The notes under the pieces were generated by a model that saw only the letters and a program-made list of their open reading frames with translations, searched no databases and had not been told where the DNA came from. Below, one piece after another: positions 27,004 to 34,072 of a DNA stretch of 38,168 nt (position 1 is the stretch's first letter; every line of letters starts with the position of its first letter). A program made the translations under genes and the position numbers. The stretch comes from CAZCBN01 sp964496975 (GTDB lineage: Bacteria; Planctomycetota; Phycisphaerae; Phycisphaerales; UBA1924), in NCBI GenBank assembly GCA_964496975.1, contig CAZCBN010000018.1, positions 1-38,168 on the forward strand, in the 5' to 3' direction.

Positions 27004-27291
27004 TCACGCCTCCAGGTCGAGCTTGGGCCGCGCCGCGTCCTCGTGCGCCGGCGAGTAGCCGTCGTGCTCCTCGCGGTCTTCGCGGGTCTCTTCCTGGCTG
27101 TTGTCCTTCATGGAGCGGACCGCGTCCGACTTCTCCGTCGCCGTTGGTTCGGCGAGCGGGTCGAAGCGATCGCGAATGTCACGCCGCCGCGGACGCTCCG
27201 CCGCCGGCTTGGCGTCCTTCTTCACGACCTGCTCGGCCTGCTGATGCACGCCCGCAAGCCCCGCCGCGGTGTTGGTGACAGCCCAACTCAT
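27004..27291 (-). CDS. Small charged protein, function unknown
   Basis: 95 residues, with no family I can name. The N-terminus MSWAVTNTAAGLAGVHQQAEQ looks like a short amphipathic helix. The rest is highly charged (KKDAKPAAERPRRRDIRDRFD, then Glu/Asp-rich) and ends in PKLDLEA, so it is probably soluble and largely unfolded or helical. The codon-position pattern and the sensible N-terminus argue for a real gene. It converges on trpD with a 49-base gap and lies 158 bases from fabI's stop on the same strand. The ATG at 27291 is preferred because the upstream extension is unlike protein. Confidence 0.6.
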   Translation of the reverse strand: MSWAVTNTAAGLAGVHQQAEQVVKKDAKPAAERPRRRDIRDRFDPLAEPTATEKSDAVRSMKDNSQEETREDREEHDGYSPAHEDAARPKLDLEA

Positions 27292-27449
27292 GTCCGTCGT
27301 ATCGGCCCGCCCCCGCAGCCCGCGCCAGCCGCCAGGGCAAACCAGCACCCAAACGCACCCACAATCGGGCAGGAAATCCGCCCAACTGCCACAACCCCAC
27401 CGCGATCACCCGCCAGCCCAGCGACGCAGCTTCGCCAAACTCCCCCGAT

Positions 27450-28259
27450 TCACACCCCGATGCTGCTCACCCCGCAATCGACGTAGATCGTCTCCGCCGT
27501 CACGCCGCGCGACAGGTCGCTCACCAGCCACGCCGCCGTCCCGCCCACGTCCTCGCCTTCCACGGGCCGACGCAGCGGTGCGCGCGTCGCCGCGTGCTCC
27601 AGCATCTCGTCCGTCCCGCCGACGGCTGAGCTTGCAAGCGTCCGCAAATACCCGCCCGAGATCGTGTTCACCCGGATCTTGTCCGCGCCGAGCTCGCTCG
27701 CCAGGTACCGCGCCGTGCACTCGAGCGCCGCTTTCGCCACGCCCATCACGTTGTACCCCGGCACCACCTTCTCGCCGCCGTAGTAGCTCATGCACAGCAC
27801 GCTGCCGCCGCCGCTCGCCGCCATCAGCGGCCGCGCCCGATGCGCCATCGCCAGGAGCGTGTACGCCGAGATATCAACCGCCTGCAGGTACGCCGCCCGA
27901 GGCGTCTGCGCGAACTTGCCCGGCTGCAGCCAGTCCCGCTCCGCGAACGCGATCGAGTGCACCAAAAAGTCCATCCGCCCGTGGTCCGCCGCGTAGGCCG
28001 CGAACACCGCGTCCAGGTCCGCGTCGCTCCCCGCGTCCAGCGGGCGAAGCCACGCCGGCCCGCCCCCGGGCAACGCCCCGAGCGCCTCGACCGCCCGCGC
28101 CGTCCGCCGCTCGTTCTTCTCGCCCGGAAGGTGCGTGAACGCGCACCGCGCCCCGTGCTCCGTCAGCGACTTCGCGATGTGCCACGCGTACGAACGCTCG
28201 TTCGCCACGCCGACAACCAGCCCGACCTTCCCGCTCAGCATCGCCTTGCCGTCCGACAT
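27450..28259 (-). CDS. fabI: Enoyl-[acyl-carrier-protein] reductase (NADH)
   Basis: Final reduction step of each fatty-acid elongation cycle. The 269-residue short-chain-dehydrogenase fold begins with the divergent nucleotide motif of FabI (GLVVGVANERSYAWHIAKSL). It has the active pair Y159 (SYYGGE) and Y169 with K176 (GYNVMGVAK), equal to Y146, Y156 and K163 in E. coli. The signature VNTISGGYLRTLASSAV and the C-terminal VDCGVSSIGV fit the family. The ATG at 28259 is chosen because residues before it are not conserved. It is divergent from nadC across a 109-base gap with two inverted repeats. Length is normal and nothing suggests damage. Confidence 0.97.
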   Translation of the reverse strand: MSDGKAMLSGKVGLVVGVANERSYAWHIAKSLTEHGARCAFTHLPGEKNERRTARAVEALGALPGGGPAWLRPLDAGSDADLDAVFAAYAADHGRMDFLVHSIAFAERDWLQPGKFAQTPRAAYLQAVDISAYTLLAMAHRARPLMAASGGGSVLCMSYYGGEKVVPGYNVMGVAKAALECTARYLASELGADKIRVNTISGGYLRTLASSAVGGTDEMLEHAATRAPLRRPVEGEDVGGTAAWLVSDLSRGVTAETIYVDCGVSSIGV

Positions 28260-28292
28260 CGCGCTCGCTCCACGCTGCGACAAGACCACGCC

Positions 28293-28351
28293 GCGCCCGG
28301 GCCGGGCGCCCCTACCGTTTCCCGGCGTGGCGTCGCAGGCGTCCCACGCCG
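28293..28351. promoter_or_regulatory. Two inverted repeats in the fabI-nadC divergent gap
   Basis: The first is a 17-base palindrome, GCGCCCGG (28293-28300), one base, CCGGGCGC (28302-28309). The second is CGGCGTGG (28323-28330) with CCACGCCG (28344-28351), spacer 13. Both lie between the two starts (28259 minus, 28369 plus), where operators or promoter-proximal hairpins are expected. In 70% G+C DNA such 8-bp arms can arise by chance. Confidence 0.4.
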
Positions 28352-28368
28352 CAAGGAATCTTCAGCGT

Positions 28369-29382
28369 ATGCCCCCACCCGGCGCAGGCCCACACGCGAC
28401 GCCCCCCCGCCCGCCGCTCGAGGCCCTCGCCCGCGATCTGCTCGCGACCGGCCTGCCGCAGCGGCTCTTCGCCCTCGCACGCGACGAGGACCTCGGCCCC
28501 GGCCTGCTCGACATGACCGCCCGCGTCTGCCCGTCGGACGCCGGCCCCTCAACCTTTCACGCCCGCGTCATGGCGCGAGCCGCCGGCGTCGCCGCGGGGC
28601 TCGCGTTCGTGCCCGCGCTGCTCGAGACCTTTGCCCCCGCCGCCCCGGGCCTCATCGCAACCCCGCGCGCGCAGGACGGCGAACGCATGCACCCCGGGCA
28701 GCCGCTGCTTCACCTGCAAGGCCCCGCCGCCTCGGTCGTCATCGTCGAGCGAACGCTGCTCAACCTCCTCGCGCGGCTGTCGGGCGTCGCCACGCTCACC
28801 GACACATTCGTCGCCGCAGCCCACGCCGGGGCGACCGCCGCCCAACTCCCTCCGCCCGTCGTCCTCGACACGCGAAAGACCACGCCGGGCCTGCGCACTC
28901 TGGAGAAATACGCTGTCGCCTGCGGAGGCGGAACGCCCCATCGCATGGGCCTGCACGACGCCGTGCTGATCAAGGACAACCACCTCGCCGCCGCGGGCGT
29001 CGCCGCCGACCCCGCTCGCCTGCAGCACTGGCTCGCCGAGGCCGCCGCCCGCGCCAGAGCCCTTCGCCCCGCGCCCGCGTTTGTCGAGGTGGAGGTCGAC
29101 ACAATCGAGCAGTTCGACGCCGTGCTCGGGCTCCCGGCGGGCACCGTGGACATCGCCCTGCTCGACAACATGCCCGCCCACGTCATGCAGCAGGCCGCGC
29201 AGCAGCGAAACGCCCGTGCCCCGCGGTTGCGGTTGGAAGCCAGCGGCGGCGTCTCCCTCGCCACCATCGCCGACATCGCGGCGACCGGCGTCGATCGCAT
29301 CAGCGTCGGCCGCCTCACCCACCACGCCGCCTCGCTCGATCTGGGCCTGGACGAAGCCCCGGCCATCGACGCGGCCCCATAG
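28369..29382 (+). CDS. nadC: Nicotinate-nucleotide pyrophosphorylase (carboxylating)
   Basis: Quinolinate phosphoribosyltransferase of de novo NAD synthesis, 337 residues (family usually 280-300). The quinolinate- and PRPP-binding residues are visible: R128 in VERTLLNLLARLSGVAT, R169-K170 in LDTRKTTPGLR, K180, H191-R192 and K202 in HRMGLHDAVLIKDNH. The later barrel motifs EVEVDTIEQ, IALLDNM and LEASGG are present too. The ATG at 28369 has AAGGA about ten bases upstream. A Pro-rich N-terminal extension of about 18 residues is unusual but short. No nadA or nadB is in the window. It converges with dacB, 58 bases apart. Confidence 0.96.
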   Translation: MPPPGAGPHATPPRPPLEALARDLLATGLPQRLFALARDEDLGPGLLDMTARVCPSDAGPSTFHARVMARAAGVAAGLAFVPALLETFAPAAPGLIATPRAQDGERMHPGQPLLHLQGPAASVVIVERTLLNLLARLSGVATLTDTFVAAAHAGATAAQLPPPVVLDTRKTTPGLRTLEKYAVACGGGTPHRMGLHDAVLIKDNHLAAAGVAADPARLQHWLAEAAARARALRPAPAFVEVEVDTIEQFDAVLGLPAGTVDIALLDNMPAHVMQQAAQQRNARAPRLRLEASGGVSLATIADIAATGVDRISVGRLTHHAASLDLGLDEAPAIDAAP

Positions 29383-29440
29383 CCACGCCGGCACGTCGCA
29401 CAAGCCCCATGCCTCGACCGCGGCGCAGCTCGCGCCGGGC

Positions 29441-31006
29441 CTACCCGCCAAACGCCTCGGCGGGCGCCGACGCGGGCCGCTCCACCGTCACGCTCCGCGT
29501 CTGGAGCCACCGGTCCAGCGCCATCACCACGTCCTCATGCAGGTCGCGCGCCGCCGCGTCGGCCTTGCCCGTGTTCAGGTTGTTGCACAGCACGCTGAAC
29601 ACCACCGCCTGCCCGCCCTCGCCCACCACATACCCAGAGAGCGCGCGCACGCCGTTCAGGTACCCGCTCTTCGCGTGCAGGCTGCTCGAAAGCGGCGGCT
29701 TCTCGAACCGGTTGCGCAGCGTCCCCGTGCCGGGCCGTGCGAGCGACGCGACGTACGCCTGGCGCACCGTCTCGTCCCGGTACATCGCGCCGAGCCACGC
29801 CGTGATCGTCGCCGGCGCCACCCGGTTCTCCCGGCTCATCCCCGACCCATCCGCGACCACCGTCCCCGCCGCGGCCTCGGGGCCCACGCGTTGCGACAGC
29901 AGCATCCGCACCACCGCCGCGCCGTTGTCCCAACTCCCCGGCTCGCCGGTCACCGCGTGGCCGGCGGCCTTGAGCAGCGCCTCGCTGTACAGGTTCTGGC
30001 TGTCGTTGTTCGCCCGCCTCAACGCGTCGATCAGCGACGTGTGAACGACGGCCGCCGCCGGAACGCCATCAAAGCGTTCCTCCGCCTCAACAAGCCGCGT
30101 CGCGCGCACCGCGGTCGACATGTCCGCCGCCTCGCCGCCCACCGCAACACCCTTGGCGGCGAGCGCCGCCGCGAGCAACTGCCCCATCGTCAGCGCCGGG
30201 TCGTGCAGCGTCACGTCCACCGCGGCCGAGCCACCGAGCCGCACGTCGCCGTACATCGTGTACCGGTTCTCCGGCGCGGGCCGCGCGAGCCACACCGTGT
30301 GCGGGCCGCTCGCCACCGTCTTCGCCCGGTTGGCCACCTCGACCCACGGTGCCGCCGGCTGCATCGTCCACGAGGGCGTCGCCCCCGCCGTGCGACCGGG
30401 GTCGATGAACACCGTGAACACGTTGGTGTGGAAGTTGACGCCCGACACCTCGGCGCAGTACCACCGGTTCAACTGCTCCGCGGGCCACGTCGGGTGAACC
30501 GCCGTCCGCTCAAAAACGCGGTCGTCGACCACCACCTCCCGCACCCGCGTCACGCCCGTCTTGGCCACCGCCGCCGCGAGCCGCTCGAGCAACTGCTCCG
30601 CGCTCATCGAGGGCGAGCCCGCCTCCAGCAGCGCCGGGTCGCCGAGCCCCGGGTCGCCCGAACCGACCACGACGACCGGGCCGTCCTGCGAGGCTCGGAC
30701 CTCCGTCCGGAAACCGCCCTCGGGCCCCATCACCAGCAGCGCGGCGCCCGTGCTCAGCAGCTTCATGTTCGACGCGGGGATCAGGCTTCGCTCGCCCCCG
30801 CGGCTGTAAAGCGTCCGGCCCGACGCCGCGTCCAGCACATGAACGCCCACCGCCGCCGTCGCCAGGTCATGCCGACCGTTCAACGCCCGATCAAGCGACG
30901 CACGCAGCGCGTCATCCCCGGACGCTGTCGCGTTCAGGACGCCGAACGCCAACGCCACGCACGCCCGCAACGCGGCCGACGCCGCACCACGCATCATCTG
31001 GGTCAA
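29441..31006 (-). CDS. dacB: D-alanyl-D-alanine carboxypeptidase/endopeptidase, PBP4 (S13) family
   Basis: Periplasmic low-molecular-weight penicillin-binding protein that trims or cleaves peptidoglycan cross-links. About 521 residues. A signal peptide precedes ASGDD (about residue 30). The serine-enzyme motifs are S79-x-x-K82 (PASNMKLLST), SQN (NNDSQNLYSE) and KSG in HAKSGYLNG, in the order of family S13. The large inserted domain between SxxK and SxN is present (VVDDRVF, YCAEVSGVNFHTN). GGGGAGG at 31012-31018 is spaced 5 bases from a TTG at 31006, which I use. An ATG at 30997 and a GTG at 31054 are alternatives. It is transcribed toward nadC and lies downstream of an unknown gene on the same strand. 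Confidence 0.93.
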   Translation of the reverse strand: MTQMMRGAASAALRACVALAFGVLNATASGDDALRASLDRALNGRHDLATAAVGVHVLDAASGRTLYSRGGERSLIPASNMKLLSTGAALLVMGPEGGFRTEVRASQDGPVVVVGSGDPGLGDPALLEAGSPSMSAEQLLERLAAAVAKTGVTRVREVVVDDRVFERTAVHPTWPAEQLNRWYCAEVSGVNFHTNVFTVFIDPGRTAGATPSWTMQPAAPWVEVANRAKTVASGPHTVWLARPAPENRYTMYGDVRLGGSAAVDVTLHDPALTMGQLLAAALAAKGVAVGGEAADMSTAVRATRLVEAEERFDGVPAAAVVHTSLIDALRRANNDSQNLYSEALLKAAGHAVTGEPGSWDNGAAVVRMLLSQRVGPEAAAGTVVADGSGMSRENRVAPATITAWLGAMYRDETVRQAYVASLARPGTGTLRNRFEKPPLSSSLHAKSGYLNGVRALSGYVVGEGGQAVVFSVLCNNLNTGKADAAARDLHEDVVMALDRWLQTRSVTVERPASAPAEAFGG

Positions 31007-31216
31007 CACAGCCTCCCCATGCCGTCGCGGCTCTTGTGTCGCGAACCGCGACACGCGCCGCGCTCAGGCCGCGACGTGCCGATCCAATCGGCCAATCCCG
31101 CGCCGTCACTCCACTCCCTCCGCCGCTCGCCCGCACCTTCCGCGTCCGGCAACAGAAATCAGCCCGCCGGCCCGGTCCCGCCCGAGGCTCCCGCCCCACG
31201 GCGGCCCAAAACCCCC

Positions 31217-31681
31217 TCAGCCGCGCCCGGGGACCACGTCGACCACCACCCCCACGCGGGCCCGCCCCAGGGCGAGCAGGTCCTCCAGCGCCGCGTCCGA
31301 TCCCAGCTCCCACTCGGCCCACGCCACGTCGTGCACCACCTTCGCCGCCGCGATGCCCTCCCGGACGACCCGTCCCATCTTGCTCGCCTTCGCAAGCTCC
31401 AGTTCCGCGCTCGTCAACGCCACGCACACCGCGGGCCGCGTCGGGCACGGCACCAGGAAGGCGCATTCCCGATCCCCCGCCCCCGGACGGCCGAGGCGGA
31501 GCGTCCACCGCATCGGGAGCCCCCGCCACACCACCTCTTCAATCACCCCGGGCACCGACAGCAGCCCCTCGCGGAGCCGACGCATCCGCTCCCCCGCCAC
31601 GGGCTCCACCCCGTCCAAAAGCGCCGACGCGCTCGGGCGCGCAAACCGATCCTGCCAACACGCAACGGTCACGGGCGTCAT
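31217..31681 (-). CDS. Conserved-looking soluble protein, function unknown
   Basis: 154 residues, not recognised. It begins MTPVTVACWQDRF and has an alpha/beta character: LREGLLSVPGVIEEVVWRGLPMRW, then strands WTLRLG, CAFLVPCP, VCVALTSAE, and a helical end closing with VGVVVDVVPGRG. The length and alternation recall the small DUF1801/DUF3788-type proteins, but I am not sure. The ATG at 31681 has GGGAGG eleven bases upstream. It lies 210 bases before dacB on the same strand and is divergent from the response regulator. No signal peptide or membrane segment is seen, so it is probably cytoplasmic. Confidence 0.65.
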   Translation of the reverse strand: MTPVTVACWQDRFARPSASALLDGVEPVAGERMRRLREGLLSVPGVIEEVVWRGLPMRWTLRLGRPGAGDRECAFLVPCPTRPAVCVALTSAELELAKASKMGRVVREGIAAAKVVHDVAWAEWELGSDAALEDLLALGRARVGVVVDVVPGRG

Positions 31682-31862
31682 AGCGGACAAGTCCTCCCAG
31701 CCGAACCGAGCAACTCTAGAACCCTCCGAGGCCCCCGTGCCCGCGCCATCCACGCACCCCACGACGGCCCACAGGGGCCCGCGACGCCCCACCCCCGCCG
31801 ACGTATCCTCTTTCGGACCGGCCGTCGCCCGCCGCGGCGGCGTCGCTCCCAAGGAGCCCGCC

Positions 31863-32261
31863 ATGTCCACGACGCCCGGCCCCGAGCCCGCGAGCCGACC
31901 CTACGTCCTCATCTGCGACGACAACGCCCACAACGCCGAGCTCCTCGCCGCCTTCCTCGAACCCCTCGGCGTCGAAACCTCGGTCGCCTGGGACGGCGAG
32001 CACGCCCTCCGCGCCGTCGCCCAGCGACAGCCCGACCTCATCCTGCTCGACGTCATGATGCCCCGCGTCAGCGGCTACCAGGTCTGCCGCCGCCTCAAAG
32101 AGGCCGAGCCCACCCGCCGCATCCCCGTGATCATTGTTACCGCCCTCGACGCCGTCGCCGACGTGGAGCACGCCCGCGAGCTCGGCGCCGACGCTTTCCT
32201 CACCAAACCGGTCGACCGCGAGACCCTCATCGAGGCCGTCCGCGCCCGCCTCCCCAAGTAA
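31863..32261 (+). CDS. Single-domain response regulator (receiver only)
   Basis: 132-residue CheY-like receiver with no output domain. The acidic pocket is D19-D20 (LICDDN) and the phosphorylated residue is D63 (LILLDVMMPRVSG). The switch residues T93 (IIVTALDA) and K115 (FLTKPVDRE) complete the site. A 12-residue Pro/Ser-rich start precedes it. The ATG at 31863 has AAGGAG seven bases upstream. It is transcribed alone toward the dockerin-tailed exonuclease gene, 24 bases apart. Because it lacks a DNA-binding domain, it probably acts by protein contact. No histidine kinase is adjacent; the one at 14483 is a possible but unproven partner. Confidence 0.96.
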   Translation: MSTTPGPEPASRPYVLICDDNAHNAELLAAFLEPLGVETSVAWDGEHALRAVAQRQPDLILLDVMMPRVSGYQVCRRLKEAEPTRRIPVIIVTALDAVADVEHARELGADAFLTKPVDRETLIEAVRARLPK

Positions 32262-32285
32262 CGCCCCGCGGCCCCCGCGAGCAAC

Positions 32286-32451
32286 TCAGGGGCACCCGGC
32301 GTCCAGCACGGCCAGAAAGTCAAACAAGTCAAAGATGTCCGCGGGTGTCGTGTCGCCGTTGAAGTCCAGCCCGCCGTCGAGCGCAGCCAGGAAGTCGAAC
32401 AGGTCGAAGATGTCCCCCGGCGCCGTGTCCCCGTTGAAGTCCGCCGGGCAC
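32286..32451 (-). repeat. Dockerin-tail DNA repeat, copy A
   Basis: This 166-base stretch encodes the last 55 codons of the EEP protein. It aligns without gaps to 33907-34072 with about 16 mismatches by hand count (about 90% identity). Most mismatches are near the gene end, and only about four fall in the half nearest the catalytic domain. Confidence 0.9.
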
Positions 32452-33650
32452 GCCGGCGGCTCCGCCCGCGCCATCACAAAGTCGATCACGACCGGCAAGT
32501 GGTCCGACGCCAGGCTCGACACGCTCAGCGGCTGCGTCGGGTACCGCGAAATCGGGAACGGCAGGAACGACGCGTTCCCCGCCGACGAATACACAAACTG
32601 CCTCCGCACGCCGAGCACTCGGCTGTCCATCCAGGCCATGTAGTCGAGCTTGCTCCCGCCCCGCGTGTTCCGGCTCCCCGTCTGCACGTTCGTCGCCGAG
32701 TCGAACACCGCGTCCGTCCGGTCCAGGTCCAGCCCGTCCGTCCCGCCCGCCGTCAGGCCCTGCGTCATCAGCAGCGCCGGCCCGACGCGCCCGTTCGTGT
32801 TCTCGTCCTCGTTCCAGTCCCCGCCCCACGCGATCACCGTCTCGGCCGGGATCACCACGCCCGTCGTCGGCCCCGGCGCCAGCAGGCGGTCCGTCGGGTC
32901 GACCATCCCCGACCCCGCCCCGTTCCAGTAGTGGTCAATGAAGAACGCCGCGTTCTCCGCCGCGTTGAGCCGATCCGCCAGATCGCCCGACGTGCTCCCC
33001 GCCTTCAGGTGCGCGTTCCCAACGATGAAGTCCCCCGCGTACACATCATCCGGAAGATCGATCTCCGCCCACATGAAGCCGCGGATCCCCGACGACCCAC
33101 CGAACACGTCCGTCCCCGGCCGGATCACATATTGATCAAAGAACGCCACGCCGTCCCCGCTCAGGTCCGCGAAGGGATACCGCGACAGAATCACGTTGCG
33201 GTTGAAGTTGTCCGTCACGCTCGAGGCGTGCACGAACGGCAGGTTGTACCCCGGCGCCCACACCTGCACGTTCGCCGTGGCCCCGCCAACCCCCGTCAAG
33301 AAATCACGCGCCGTCGCCTCAAGCACCGCCACCGAGTCCACGCCCGACCCCGTCGCGTTCGGCTGGCCGTCCCGGTCCCCGGCCTCCTGCAGAATCAGCA
33401 CGTCCGGCTGCAGCGCCGCGATCACGTGCACGCACGCGTTCCAGTCGCTCGCGAACGTGTCCACCTTCAGCGTGTGCGTGCTGACCAGCATGTCCTCGAC
33501 GTTCCACGTCATCACGCGCAGGTCGGTCGGGTCTTCCTTCCCCCATTGCCGCTGGCTCGGGTTCCACTGCCCCATCGCAACGCCGCACCCGACCGAAATC
33601 ACCAGGCCCGCGCTGACCCACGACATCGCCGACTTCGCCGTCTTCGCCAT
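32286..33650 (-). CDS. Secreted endonuclease/exonuclease/phosphatase family protein with twin GC-type dockerin tail
   Basis: 454 residues. A signal peptide (about 1-27, ending near AMGQ) is followed by a full EEP catalytic domain. It has N50 (VMTWNVED), E89 (ILQEAGDRD), H214 (GNAHLKAG), D278/N280 (GGDWNED) and the closing D383-H384 (ASDHLPVV), all in the family's order, so it should be active. Residues about 400-454 form the tail CPADFNGDT...DIFDLFDFLAALDGG with a second copy ending LDAGCP. Each copy has the D-x-N-x-D calcium pattern of dockerins. NCBI calls this the GC-type dockerin anchor of Phycisphaerae. GGGAG precedes the ATG at 33650. Substrate could be nucleic acid or a phospho-ester. 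Confidence 0.9.
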   Translation of the reverse strand: MAKTAKSAMSWVSAGLVISVGCGVAMGQWNPSQRQWGKEDPTDLRVMTWNVEDMLVSTHTLKVDTFASDWNACVHVIAALQPDVLILQEAGDRDGQPNATGSGVDSVAVLEATARDFLTGVGGATANVQVWAPGYNLPFVHASSVTDNFNRNVILSRYPFADLSGDGVAFFDQYVIRPGTDVFGGSSGIRGFMWAEIDLPDDVYAGDFIVGNAHLKAGSTSGDLADRLNAAENAAFFIDHYWNGAGSGMVDPTDRLLAPGPTTGVVIPAETVIAWGGDWNEDENTNGRVGPALLMTQGLTAGGTDGLDLDRTDAVFDSATNVQTGSRNTRGGSKLDYMAWMDSRVLGVRRQFVYSSAGNASFLPFPISRYPTQPLSVSSLASDHLPVVIDFVMARAEPPACPADFNGDTAPGDIFDLFDFLAALDGGLDFNGDTTPADIFDLFDFLAVLDAGCP

Positions 33651-33805
33651 GGCCGTTCACTCCCGCACGCCGGCTGACCATCCGCGTGCACCCGACCCTC
33701 GCGGCCCCCGCCGCACAACGTCGAACCAAACCCCGCAACGCCGCCAACGCGGCCCCGCTGAGCTTCATTCCACCCCGCCCCCGCCGCCGGGGGCCCGTCC
33801 CCTCG

Positions 33806-33839
33806 AAAACACAGGCCGCCCCGACTCCGGAGCGGCCTG
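33806..33839 (-). terminator. Intrinsic terminator of the 710-residue secreted protein gene
   Basis: Stem CAGGCCGC (33812-33819) with GCGGCCTG (33832-33839). It extends inside by CCG/CGG after one mismatch, leaving a 4-base loop. On the minus strand it is followed by TGTTTT. It lies 67 bases past the stop at 33907 and before the next gene's start at 33650. Confidence 0.8.
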
Positions 33840-33906
33840 CACGTGTCAAGTTGCCCGCGGCCCGGGCATTTCCCCGATCACCGCGTCGTCGTCACCACAC
33901 GCCCGC

Positions 33907-34072
33907 TCAAGGGCAGCCGGCGTCGAGCACCGCGAGGAAGTCAAACAGGTCGAAGATGTCCGCCGGGCTCGTGTCCCCGTTGAAGTCCAGCCCGCCGTCC
34001 AGCGCGGCCAGGAAGTCGAACAGGTCGAAGATGTCCCCCGGCACGGTGTCCCCGTTGAAGTCCGCCGGGCAC
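33907..34072 (-). repeat. Dockerin-tail DNA repeat, copy B
   Basis: Second copy of the 166-base tail-coding repeat, in the same orientation as copy A and 1.6 kb away. Outside this segment the two genes show no similarity I can see, so the tail behaves as a module added to unrelated proteins. Confidence 0.9.

Noticed and set aside
27292..27449. An extra small gene between fabI and the small charged protein gene
   Set aside because: Frames there are short, lack ribosome sites and give Arg/Pro-rich products.
29081..32362. A 1093-codon plus-strand open frame across nadC and dacB
   Set aside because: It is an out-of-frame or antisense shadow of clear genes and is very rich in Arg and Pro, as such shadows are.
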